Positions 40,362 to 60,951 of a DNA stretch of 64,000 bases are shown in pieces (position 1 is the stretch's first letter; every line of letters begins with the position of its first letter). The notes under the pieces are model-generated. The model saw only the letters and a program-made list of their open reading frames with translations. It was not told where the DNA came from and did not search any database. The DNA lies in contig NW_027506895.1 of the NCBI RefSeq assembly GCF_052324685.1, forward strand, positions 396,001-460,000, in the 5' to 3' direction. This DNA is from Brachyhypopomus gauderio. Its lineage: Eukaryota; Chordata; Actinopteri; Gymnotiformes; Hypopomidae. Both the position numbers and the translations under genes were made by a program.

Positions 40362-41455
40362 AAAGCTTTTCTGCTACTGAAAGCTTGTCTGCTACTGAAT
40401 GCTTGTCTGCTACTGAAAGCTTGTCTGCTACTGAAAGTTTGTCTGCTACTGAATGTTTGTCTGCTACTGAAAGCTTGTGTGCTATTGAATGCTTGTCTGC
40501 TACTGAATGCTTGTCTACTACTGAAAGTTTGTCTGCTACTGAATGCTTGTCTGCTACTGAAAGTTTGTCTGCTACTAAATGTTTGTCTGCTACTGAATGC
40601 TTGTCTGCTACTGAATGTTTGTCTGCTACTGAATGCTTGTCTGCTACTGAATGCTTGTCTGCTACTGAAAGCTTGTCTACTACTGAAAGCTTGTCTGCTA
40701 CTGAATGCTTGTCTGCTACTGAATGCTTGTCTGCTACTGAATGCTTGTCTGCTACTGAAAGCTTGTCTGCTACTGAATGCTTGTCTGCTACTGAATGCTT
40801 GTCTGCTACTGAAAGCTTGTCTACTACTGAAAGCTTGTCTGCTACTGAATGCTTGTCTGCTACTGAAAGCTTGTCTGCTACTGAATGCTTGTCTGCTACT
40901 GAATGCTTGTCTGCTACTGAAAGTTTGTCTGCTACTGAATGCTTGTCTGCTACTGAATGCTTGTCTGCTACTGAAAGTTTTTCTGCTACTGAATGCTTGT
41001 CTGCTACTGAAAGTTTGTCTGCTACTAAATGTTTGTCTGCTACTGAATGCTTGTCTGCTACTGAATGTTTGTCTGATACTGAATGCTTGTCTGCTACTGA
41101 ATGCTTGTCTGCTACTGAAAGCTTGTCTACTACTGAAAGCTTGTCTGCTACTGAATGCTTGTCTGCTACTGAATGCTTGTCTGCTACTGAAAGCTTGTCT
41201 GCTACTGAATGCTTGTCTGCTACTGAATGCTTGTCTGCTACTGAATGCTTGTCTGCTACTGAATGCTTGTCTGCTACTGAAAGCTTGTCTGCTACTGAAT
41301 GCTTGTCTGCTACTGAATGCTTGTCTGCTACTGAATGCTTGTCTGCTACTGAATGCTTGTCTGCTACTGAAAGTTTGTCTGCAACTGAATGCTTGTCTGC
41401 TACTGAATGCTTGTCTGCTACTGAATGCTTGTCTAGTACTGAATGCTTGTCCCTA
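40362..41455. repeat. 18-bp minisatellite, about 60 units
   Basis: Unit GCTTGTCTGCTACTGAAT with a common variant ending GAAA. It is a multiple of 3 and stop-free in several frames, so it gives 370-400 codon open frames on both strands (ATECLS or LLLNAC on plus; HSVADK on minus). Part of the array recurs at an offset of 450 bp (25 units; 40571 versus 41021, shared CTACTAAATG variant), a higher-order duplication. The flanks carry no exon I recognise. Confidence 0.95.
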
Positions 41456-41499
41456 TGTGTTATGTCCATTACTGAATGCTTGCTGGGACCTTACTGCCG

Positions 41500-41998
41500 T
41501 TACACAGCGATCCGAGAGGAACAGACATGAATGTGGCGCTGAAGAGGAGGGGAAGAGTGAAGCCCAACCTGAACAGCGGGGGCGTAGGTGTGTGTGTCCA
41601 TACACCTGTGCATGCGTGCGTGTGCGAACTGCTAGCTGGGTAGGCAACAGGTGCCCGTCCACATTAATGTAGCATAGAGGACAAGTGCTTGTGTTTCGTG
41701 TGTTTTTGGGCGTGTGCGTGTACCCTACTAGATGAGTCAGGGTTTAACTGACACGTGTGCATATGTGCGTGTGTGTGTGTGGTCAGAACCAGAGATGTAA
41801 GCCTTTATACATAAACAGGCCCGGCCTTGGCAAAGGGGAAGGCCCCCCCAGAGCCCGGTTGTCAGGTGCCCTGTGTTACAGACCCCGAAGAGATTGAGGG
41901 CGGCACCGAAAATCGGAATTCCAAAAATTCCTCTCCCACAAAAGCAGGATGTGTGCACATGCCTTCTGACACCACACCAAGACAGGAAGGAGGGGCAG

Positions 41999-42035
<37 letters not shown>

Positions 42036-42652
42036 ACGTGAGTGTGCGCGTGGGCGAGAGAACAGCGGGGAGGTCCTCGCCCTCAGGTGGACTGGCGACG
42101 GCCCAGCCATTGTCAACACTTTCCACCAGCCGAGGGTCAGAGACACACGCACGCCTGCCCACACAGGCTACAGGTGGTTGAGACACACACACTCCTACGC
42201 AGTACACACCGCAGCTGGATGAGACGCACACACCCAGCGCGTGCCCGTCTGTGGGCTTCAGAGTCAGAACGTCACCGTGCAGATGTGTGCGTGCGTGTGC
42301 GGGTGACTGTGTGTAACGGTTGTGTTCCTGCACGTGCGTGTGAGGGTTAGTGTGTGTGACAGGTGTGCTTAAAAATTGGAAGGTGCAGAAAGGTTTCCCA
42401 TATCCATATCCATATCCATACCGGTCATACTGCTCATTGTCATTCACCTGTCATATTGCTGTATTACTGTATATTGCTTTCATTCACCTGTCATATTTAT
42501 TTGACACTTTATTTCCTCTTCTGAACAAGACTCTTGTATATTGAAATGCACACGCTACATTTCAAACCTAAAAACATTTCCCATTATGCCAAAGACGTGT
42601 GAAAAGCATGCAAACAGGGGCTTTGGGTACATGTGCGTGTGTGTGTGAGAGA

Positions 42653-42684
<32 letters not shown>

Positions 42685-43240
42685 AAGAAGGATATACAGA
42701 GAGCTCTATTAAATAAAATAAAATTCATGTTCCAGTCACATCCTGGGTCTTTACATTAGACCCTAGACCCATCAGCAGTGGAAGTGTGTGAACATGAGTG
42801 AACAGGTCTGTTTAGACATTTCCTGTGTATCTGTAGCTCAAGTGTTTCTTCCATCTACATGTGAGGAGCTCCAGCTCTCAGTGGGTCAGCATGGCACAGG
42901 CAACTGTTTTGCACACCATGGTGTGAGCAGACAGTGTGTGTGGAATCAGCTGCGTGTTGCTGAACTCTGACCCTACATCCTGACAACCAGGGGTCAAAGG
43001 GCATGTACATTCCTCCTGACAATGTCTTGAAGCCCTCACAAACCATTGGTGCAAGCATTAAAATCTTGCACATCTGTAGGCTGTGTGTGTGTGTGTGGTA
43101 TGATGTGTGTATGACCCATTCCTGGATGTCTGCTAGAAGAATGGTTAATGGACCAGGTTGCTGTGGTCTCCTCTCAGGTTCAGTAGCCACTGGGCATTGT
43201 TGCTGTGTGATGTCTCTTTCTTCCTTATGCTTTTCTAGTA
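41500..43240. other. Intergenic, simple repeats only
   Basis: (GT)n at 42001-42033, a CATATC/CCATAT triplet repeat at about 42398-42420 and (GA)n at about 42645-42685. Open frames here are repeat-driven or lack family matches. Confidence 0.6.
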
Positions 43241-43244
43241 TTGC

Positions 43245-43600
43245 TCAGTGTCCAACTGGGTCTGTTCTCATGGTGTTACCCTGCGACTGAGAGAACACTA
43301 CGGTGGCCTGTGGGACGTTTATTCTGCTGGCTTCTACTTCTCTCGTGTAACTCTTCAGATGAGCAGCCCAAGCCAGAGTCTCCAAGGTCTCCGGTGTGGG
43401 CAGGTACTTAAGTTCCTTCACCACACCTTTTTTTGCAGTTCTAGCTAACTTGTCTGCGATGAGCAGGGTGCAGGTCTTGGTGCAACTTCTGAGGTGTGGA
43501 GATATTGATGATGGGCTGTCGTCATGGCTCTTTGCCGTAGCGCTCATGTTGAACCTCGTCACTCTCTAGTTGTGACGGCAGTTGCCGTTTGTGGACGTTG
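43245..43600 (-). pseudogene. Unrecognised open frame, possible decayed gene or transposon fragment
   Basis: The minus strand has about 105 codons of non-repetitive, compositionally normal protein, including LIADKLARTAKKGVVKEL and PTPETLETLAWAAHL, which is predicted helical and unlike its simple-repeat surroundings. It ends at a stop at 43245. The same strand upstream (43560-43640) reads as basic sequence (PAPKRPAAQRSNVHKR) in another frame. I do not recognise a family. It may be a processed pseudogene, a transposon relic or chance. Confidence 0.25.
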
Positions 43601-44770
43601 GAACGCTGAGCTGCTGGTCGTTTGGGTGCTGGTCTAGATGTTGGGTTTTGAAGCACCTGTAGTTGCCAAATCCTCCATATTTACTCCCGGGGTTGCTTGA
43701 AGTAGCATTCCCACAGTGCTCTGTTCCCCAGAGTCTAGCATCATAACAAGACTAAACATAAACAGAACCTGACTCAGGCTTCCTTCTGAGATCGACTCTG
43801 TCTCCTTTGGAGATCGGCACTCTCGGCATACAGAGAACAAAGTGAGATGTGGCTCGAGTGTTGGGGAGAGGAGAGCTGAGGTTCGGGGGAGGTCTGGCAC
43901 CTTCACACTGGTCTCAGTGTCTGCAGTGAGGAGTAAGAGGGGAGTCGGGCATGGAGGTCTCACAGCACCGCCTGTTGATTTCAGCTTGGGGGGGATGTTA
44001 TCTCAGAAAGTTCCAGAATGGCCAGCAGTGACACAAGAAAATACGGCTGGACTACAAACACACACACACATAGATGTGTGCTTACAAACATCGCCTCGTC
44101 ACAAAGTGCTTTTGTGAAATATGTGACCCGGATCACATATCAGAAAACACGACATCAAAAGAAGAGGGAGAGGGAAAGATATAGAGCAGAGGATTGTGGG
44201 GCGGGTGCTGGACCGTAACCTGAGGCCTGTGTCCACCAGCCACTGCTACAGCTCCACTGAGAACAGCGTATAAGTAGAACATCAAAGCCAAGGCTCCTAC
44301 ATAGTTCCTGCCATAACATCATTTGTTTAATTAGGTTTAAATATCATCTGTCACTTTTTCTCTCTCCCTCTCACTCTAACACACAGACACACACAGTAGT
44401 GCTAAGGCCATCAGGTCATTTGTTTACACAAATCACTCACTCTTCACACCGATTTGTCTGTGTGTCTCGGTCAGAGCTGAATTAAACCTCTCTGTTGGTG
44501 CAGGCGTTCACTTTTTCCCTGAATCAATTGCCATCAAAGACGCCTTTATCCCCGAGCCGAGAGCCTCGTCAACGCAGGCGCTGCGGCTCCGACCGGGTCC
44601 AAACCCGTACAAATCAGATGCGAATACACACACACACCCCATCATTCATGCGAGCGACACAGAGCAGTTGCCGTCACGTAGCTCACAGACGTCATCGCCT
44701 GCCCAACCACGGCGAGAGGCTCACCGTTAAAGGTGCCGCCCCATTCCGTGCCGTGGGTTGTGTGTGAACA

Positions 44771-44791
44771 GGCGGGGGGGGGGGGGGGGGG
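44771..44791. repeat. Poly-G run
   Basis: About 20 consecutive G on the plus strand. Confidence 0.9.
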
Positions 44792-44835
44792 CAGGAATGT
44801 GCCGTCGGCCCCAAAGCTTGGCCAAACAAACTCGC

Positions 44836-44843
44836 TGACGTCA
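44836..44843. promoter_or_regulatory. Perfect palindromic CRE (TGACGTCA)
   Basis: Full CREB/ATF consensus about 50 bp before a 40-bp repeat in which each unit has a TGACG half-site and an inverted CCAAT. No gene start was found next to it. Confidence 0.5.
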
Positions 44844-44888
44844 CTGGGACCTGCAACCAGGGGCAGCAGAGCAACAATGCTGAAGGCT

Positions 44889-45017
44889 CCTGTGACGTGG
44901 ATTCCAGCGTGGCTACCCTATTGGCTGGCCTGTGACGTGGAGTCCAGCGTGGCTACCCTATTGGCTGGCCTGTGACGTGGAGTTCAGCGTGGCTACCCTA
45001 TTGGCTGGCCTGTGACG
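44889..45017. repeat. 40-bp tandem repeat, three copies, with CRE half-site and CCAAT box
   Basis: Three near-identical 40-bp units beginning CCTGTGACGTGGA and ending CCCTATTGGCTGG, plus a partial fourth. Each contains TGACG and ATTGG (inverted CCAAT). Only one or two bases vary. Confidence 0.95.
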
Positions 45018-45594
45018 GTGGGGGGTCTAATGAGTTCCATGATGGAGCTCTGTGTTCATACCAGAGCACTCGCATCACACCCATCCTTAATTAAGGCTCA
45101 CAGGGGCTAAAGATGCTGTGTGTCTAGGCTAGACACATCTAGCATCAGTCTGTACCGCACAGCCGAGCACATGTTGTCCTGACCACGCCGTCCTAGTCCC
45201 TGCCCTCCCGCCCTTAGGAGTGTCTTGTTTTTCAGCCTGAGCTGTAAGGGTTGGGGTGGCGGGGCTGAGTGACAGAGAGCTTGCTCATCAGGCCCGACTG
45301 GAGTCCCGTGGTGGCCTCGTCAGGCCTGGTGCAGGTGGAGATGGGAGCTCCCAGCCACAAAACGCTGTGGCAGCCCCGGGCAGCCGCTGTGGAAAGCTCT
45401 CCTCACAGAGGAAGCACCGCTCACCCGCTCTCTCTCTCACACACACACACTTCTCTGAAGAGTAGTGCATGGAAAAAGTGTGTGTGCATATGTGTGTGTG
45501 TGCCGTGTACGGAGTGACTGAAGGTTTTCTGGCACTGGGACAGAGGCTGGGTGTGAGAACCGATCCAGGCCACACAGAACAGCTGTGACTTTGA

Positions 45595-45633
45595 GTGGGT
45601 GTGTGTGTGTGTGTGTGGGTGTGTGTGTGTGTT
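45595..45633. repeat. (GT)n microsatellite
   Basis: Short GT array with two GGGT interruptions. A strong CTCF-like core (minus strand, AGCAGGTGGCAGT) lies at about 45823-45840. Confidence 0.85.
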
Positions 45634-46127
45634 ACCATGCTAACTAACAGAGGAAACAGAGTTGCTGCTAATGTTCAGGACAGAGTATCACTGTTGCATG
45701 TACAGTGGGTGAGATCAGTGTCCTGCAGTGATTTCCCTTATCCAACACACCTGATTCAACTGACCAGCCCAACATGAAGTGTAAGATGAATAAAAAAGTG
45801 TTAGAACAAGGAAGCCTCTTAGACTGCCACCTGCTGATGGCCAACAGTAATAACAGTTATGAATATAGTTGAAAAAACTATACAAAACAAAAAGTTTTGA
45901 TATTAAAGTAAGACAAAGAATGTCAAAAACATAGATGCACAAATAAATACACCATAAAGAAACAGACAAAACACAAACTCTTTTTATTGTGTGTGTGCTC
46001 TACAGTGAGCTGAGGCTTGGTGGCGGAGTGGGTAGCTGGTGGCCCCTATATGAGGAGCTTAGGCCTCTCCAGGGAGCAGCCTGGACCCCTGGGCCCTCAC
46101 ACTCGCCATCTGTGTGTACGCGCGCGC

Positions 46128-46241
<114 letters not shown>

Positions 46242-46335
46242 ATAGTAATCTGTAGTGATGTGTTGAACCCTTTGACTGCCAAATCCATGACATTTTACAG
46301 TTCTACCAGAGACAAGGACAGGGGTCTACACAGGC

Positions 46336-46491
46336 CTATACACTGGCCTCCGACATGTCCTGGGAATGGCTGTGCTGACCTGTGCAGTGCTGGGCCTGTG
46401 CCGAGTGCCAGAGGTGCAAAGCTGAGTTAACAGGAGTGACGACACCTTTACAGCCCTTATGCCTCTCACTCTTCTCACCTGTGTCTAGCAT

Positions 46492-46527
<36 letters not shown>

Positions 46528-46958
46528 GCATGCAATCACACACACCCAGACCCACACGAAGGTTTGTGTTACCCACTGTCAGATATCGTGTTATCCAGGC
46601 AAGGAAATGGCTCGGTACTGTTATTCTTCACCAGATGGCGTGCCAATATTTTTGAGAAATGTATTTTTATTGGGTTACTGGGTTATTTTTGTTCCGTCAA
46701 CATGTTAGTGTAAGTGAATGTTGGTGACTTTGTGCGTGTGTGCGAGCGTGTGTGCGAGCGTATGTGCGTGCGTGTGTGCGAGCGTGTGTGCGTGCGTGTG
46801 TGCGAGCGTGCGGTTTCTCACCCTGTGCTGCACACTGTGTTCGGTCTCCACGGCAGTGTCTGGCGCAGTGGAGTGTGTGTGTGTCTCTGCTGCTGTGCTG
46901 GGCTCACACCACTGCTGGTCGTGCCATTTCCCCTTCACACAGTACCGCAAAGAAGGAG

Positions 46959-46997
<39 letters not shown>

Positions 46998-48305
46998 ACA
47001 CAACACCTCCAGGAGCCAATCCAGTGGGTCCTGTTACTCCCTTATATATACACATGTTCTTCAGGGCTGGGTAAGGTGGCATTTGTTACAGGAAAACAGA
47101 AGAATAAAGGAGAAGCACTCACCTGCAGGCAGGTGGTCTTGGAGTGGGGCCTGAAGACTCACTTTAGGAGCAGAGCCCAGGTCATGCGTCTGCAGGCGCT
47201 TGGCAGCCCCTAGTGGACAGAGTCTGTCCCTACAGTCGTTCTGCGGAGGGAGGCTGTGCCTTTTCCACAGGTATGTCTGTGCTTTCAGACTCTCCCAGTC
47301 AACGCTCTCCTCGCCAGTCTAGGCAGAGAAAACGACCACGTTAATACCACAACAAAGGCCCACATCACACAATATAACTGAATTAACCATCTGAGACCAC
47401 CGAATAACAGTGATCATTTATCTACCATGTAAATGTAAAGGCAATAATTGGATCCTAAAAGCCAAGGGAGACATTATTGCTCTATGACAGAGATATGTGT
47501 GAAGATGAGATCCTAACCTTGCTGTCCAGTTTGTAGAGTGAGGCCGGAGCACCCTTGCTTGCTCTCTTGGCTGCCCTCTCCTGGACACTGTGGAGTATTA
47601 CAGGCTTGTTTCTCAGCAGGAAAGGACTGCTCTGTCTGGCGTCTCCAGGGTCAATGATGACTTCATATTTAGTAGGGAGATGGCTGGGCCCCATGACGTT
47701 CTCCTCCTCCTCTCCATCACTGGCACTGCTGACTGTGGCTGAGCTGAGCTGAGCCTCTAGGGCGGCGCTCTGATCTCGAGGGGCAGACCTATACTGGCGC
47801 CTGGGGTGAGGGGTCAAGGGCAACTGGAAATGCACTCGTTTCTTCACTCCTTCAGACCTGCCAGTCTAAACAGAAGGAGCAATGGACGTGAGCCATTAGT
47901 TGGTCCTAGCAGCCACTGAAAACAGTTACAGTTTGTCCTCTACTGACCACCGTAGTTGTCTTCTGCGGAGAACAGGCAGGGAGACAGATGATCTCTTTCA
48001 ATGCATAGTGAGGCGATTTTGACCTGACAGTGGACAAGTGAAAGCATTGCGATATCTTCTGAAATAAAGCAATTAATTCAATGCTGCTGAGTCTACTGTG
48101 AAATAGGGTTTATTTACAATGAGGCTCAGCAGTGAATATATGATTTTACAACATTAACATATTATTTTGAATCAAGCTTGTTTGAGATATTCTTCCTCTT
48201 TATTGCTTAGTTTTGGGCCTTGTGGAGTATGATAAATAAAGCAGGTCTTGAATCCCCAAAGAATCGCAATACAAAGATAATCTTGAATGGCAGAATAAGT
48301 TATAC

Positions 48306-48358
<53 letters not shown>

Positions 48359-48458
48359 TCACTCACTCACTCACTCACTCACTCACTCACTCACTCACTC
48401 ACTCACTCACTCACTCACTCACTCACTCACTCACTCACACTCACACTCACACTCACAC

Positions 48459-48519
<61 letters not shown>

Positions 48520-49504
48520 AGATGATCTTCACCCTACAATGTTTTGGGAAACAAAGCTCAGATATTTTCCAGGGGCCTGGTACCTCTTCAGACACTGAGG
48601 TACTCGATGAGGGTTTGGGACCCACAAGACTAAGGAGCCCAATCCCCATGGTGATTCAGAGCCAATCAGAGGGCTGATCCGAGCTGTGTTTAACTGTTAA
48701 AAACCAAAACAAAAAATAATCCATATGTACAACCATCCACAACACATGTTTATGTCAGTACATGCTAAACCTGAGGTCAGGGGAGTGTGACCTTTGACTT
48801 GCCTTTACTCCATTGTTTCTGGTGCCACTGGGGTGTACAGATGAACCTGCTGAACCAAGGTCTGGGAAGACAGGACCTGCACTGCACAGAAAAACAGCCA
48901 GTTGGCCCACAATGAACTAAAGCAGCCATGATACATGCATACGCCATACTTTGACTGACCTTCAATAGCTACATAGTGCATCACTCACCTTTTAAACTTC
49001 TGTGCATGCAGAGACGAGCAGAGGAAACCGTATACAGAACCGGGGCTGCGAGAGCTCACGGTCTTACACAGGAGACTGGGCTGTGGGTGCTTTCTTCCAC
49101 CAGCCCACTCCGAAACGTCCACCACGCTCAGACACGGCAGACTCTCTGCAGATGGGGCATTGGACACATTGAGATGGTGACTGCAGCGGACGCTCACCAT
49201 CAGTTTATACAACGGAGTGCACCTTGTGGCACAGCAATGACTGGCCACCATATGACTGTGTTTACACGTTGGCACCAATGTATGTATGTACTGTGTATGC
49301 ATCTGCACATTTATGATTTGAAGATAAAGGACTGAGGGAGGGTGGCTGACCCTCGGTGGCAGGGCGGCGTTTAGTGGGAGACCCGACGAGGAGTCTAGGA
49401 GTTCCTCTAGTGAGGCGATGCTCGGCCTCCCAACAGCACGGATGTGGGCAAAGGGCCCTCAAACAGTGCGCTTCGTCCAAGAGCCCATCGCCGAGGTTCC
49501 CCAT
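46336..49504 (-). CDS. C9orf43 homologue, eight exons, 427 aa
   Basis: Function unknown. Exons: 49504-49351, 49145-48989, 48881-48792, 48629-48584, 47865-47518, 47318-47123, 46958-46822 and 46491-46336. Every junction keeps phase and the total is 428 codons with TAG. The N-terminal part (DEAHC..., CPHPCCWEAEHR, LPCLSVVDVS) lines up, as I recall it, with human C9orf43 (CQHPQCW, then LPVLTVVNIS), and fkbp15 next door is on the same human band (9q32). Residues 157-162 read KKRVHF, a good PP1-docking RVxF motif, followed by an acidic stretch (DGEEEENV). No transmembrane segment or enzyme domain is visible. Weak points are the donors of exons 1 (GTCAGC) and 3 (GTCACA) and the low-complexity exons 7 and 8, which could be alternative. 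An RFX-type X-box lies upstream. Exons 7 and 8 are each preceded by a (GT)n tract on the transcript strand. Confidence 0.7.
46494..46525. repeat. (CA)n tract at the acceptor of the last c9orf43-like exon
   Basis: On the gene strand this reads (GT)nGCAG and runs straight into the exon that starts at 46491. Confidence 0.85.
46730..46812. repeat. GTGTGTGCGAGC tandem repeat
   Basis: Twelve-base GTGTGTGCGAGC/GTGTGTGCGTGC units in intron 7 of the c9orf43-like gene. Confidence 0.9.
46961..46993. repeat. (CA)n tract at the acceptor of c9orf43-like exon 7
   Basis: On the gene strand (GT)n ends in GTGTAG, the 3' splice site of the exon beginning at 46958. Confidence 0.85.
48308..48514. repeat. Compound (CA)n(CTCA)n(CACTCA)n(CT)n microsatellite
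   Basis: Four repeat types in sequence over about 205 bp: CA, then TCAC tetramers (about 48354-48437), CACTCA hexamers (to 48462) and CT to the end. It lies in intron 4 of the c9orf43-like gene. Confidence 0.97.
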
Positions 49505-50252
49505 GTTTCAGTAAAGCGATGTGCTTCAGCCTAGCAAGTACAGTCAGGTACAGATCAACAGTGTTTAGTAAGCACACGCAAAAATGTTGAACATTATTAA
49601 CTGTAACTAGATGGCAAACGTCCCCAAACATCTTACACAGTTCACGAATCCACACAGAACAATGGCAACGTGGTAAATAACGCTGGTTGGATAATAATGG
49701 TTGGATAACACTAGCCAGCCAACTGAATTACATTATTTACTGAAAATACGGTTGTCTTACTCTTACCTTAATACTACAAACAACTCACATAACTAATTAA
49801 CGCTAGCTAACTAAATATATCGAATAGCCGCTAGCTAACTTTGCCTAGGCTGGAGAAAGTTCAGCTGTAGGGAAAGTTTCGTTGCCACGACAACCACACA
49901 CACCCTTGTTTTTAGCAGCTCGCCAGCCAACTGGTTACCTTAAAATTCACTTAATTAAACTTTATAAGGTGTAAACGAACAATTAATGTCACAACATATG
50001 CATGTATCGACAGTCTGAATCAATAAATGGACGAATGTGGGGATTCAGAGGCCACACAAAGCCGTACTTTCGCTTGAGCGGGCCGACTCGGCGGGTCAGG
50101 TGACAGGAGCGGGGAGGGAGAGGGACGTTAGCACGCTAGCCGGCCCAGCTATCACATGAGTGACATGTCCGTGTTCACCCACTGCGGTTTACAGCTGAGA
50201 AATATAGATATAGCCCGTTAATATTTTGCTTTAGACACATTGAGTCAGAGAT
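49505..50252. promoter_or_regulatory. Shared divergent promoter region of the c9orf43-like gene and fkbp15
   Basis: The two start codons point away from each other 748 bp apart. The fkbp15 side (50.05-50.17 kb) is GC-rich. An X-box-like RFX site, GTTGCCACGACAAC, is at 49881-49894. I see no TATA box on either side, as is usual for bidirectional promoters. Transcription starts are not resolved. Confidence 0.65.
49881..49894. promoter_or_regulatory. RFX X-box-like motif
   Basis: GTTGCCACGACAAC differs from the palindromic X-box consensus GTTGCCATGGCAAC at two central positions. RFX factors control many ciliary genes. It lies between the two divergent genes, about 360-380 bp from each start codon. 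Confidence 0.5.

Positions 50253-60939
<10,687 letters not shown>

Positions 60940-60951
<12 letters not shown>

Noticed and set aside
40360-41672. Long open frames of 369-397 codons (HSVADK, ATECLS and LLLNAC repeats) as genes
   Set aside because: All are the same 18-bp minisatellite read in different frames on both strands. They have no splice signals, conserved flanks or family match.
41737-42447. 236-codon minus-strand frame and a 131-codon plus-strand frame
   Set aside because: Both depend on the (GT)n array at 42.0 kb and other Thr-His-rich simple sequence.
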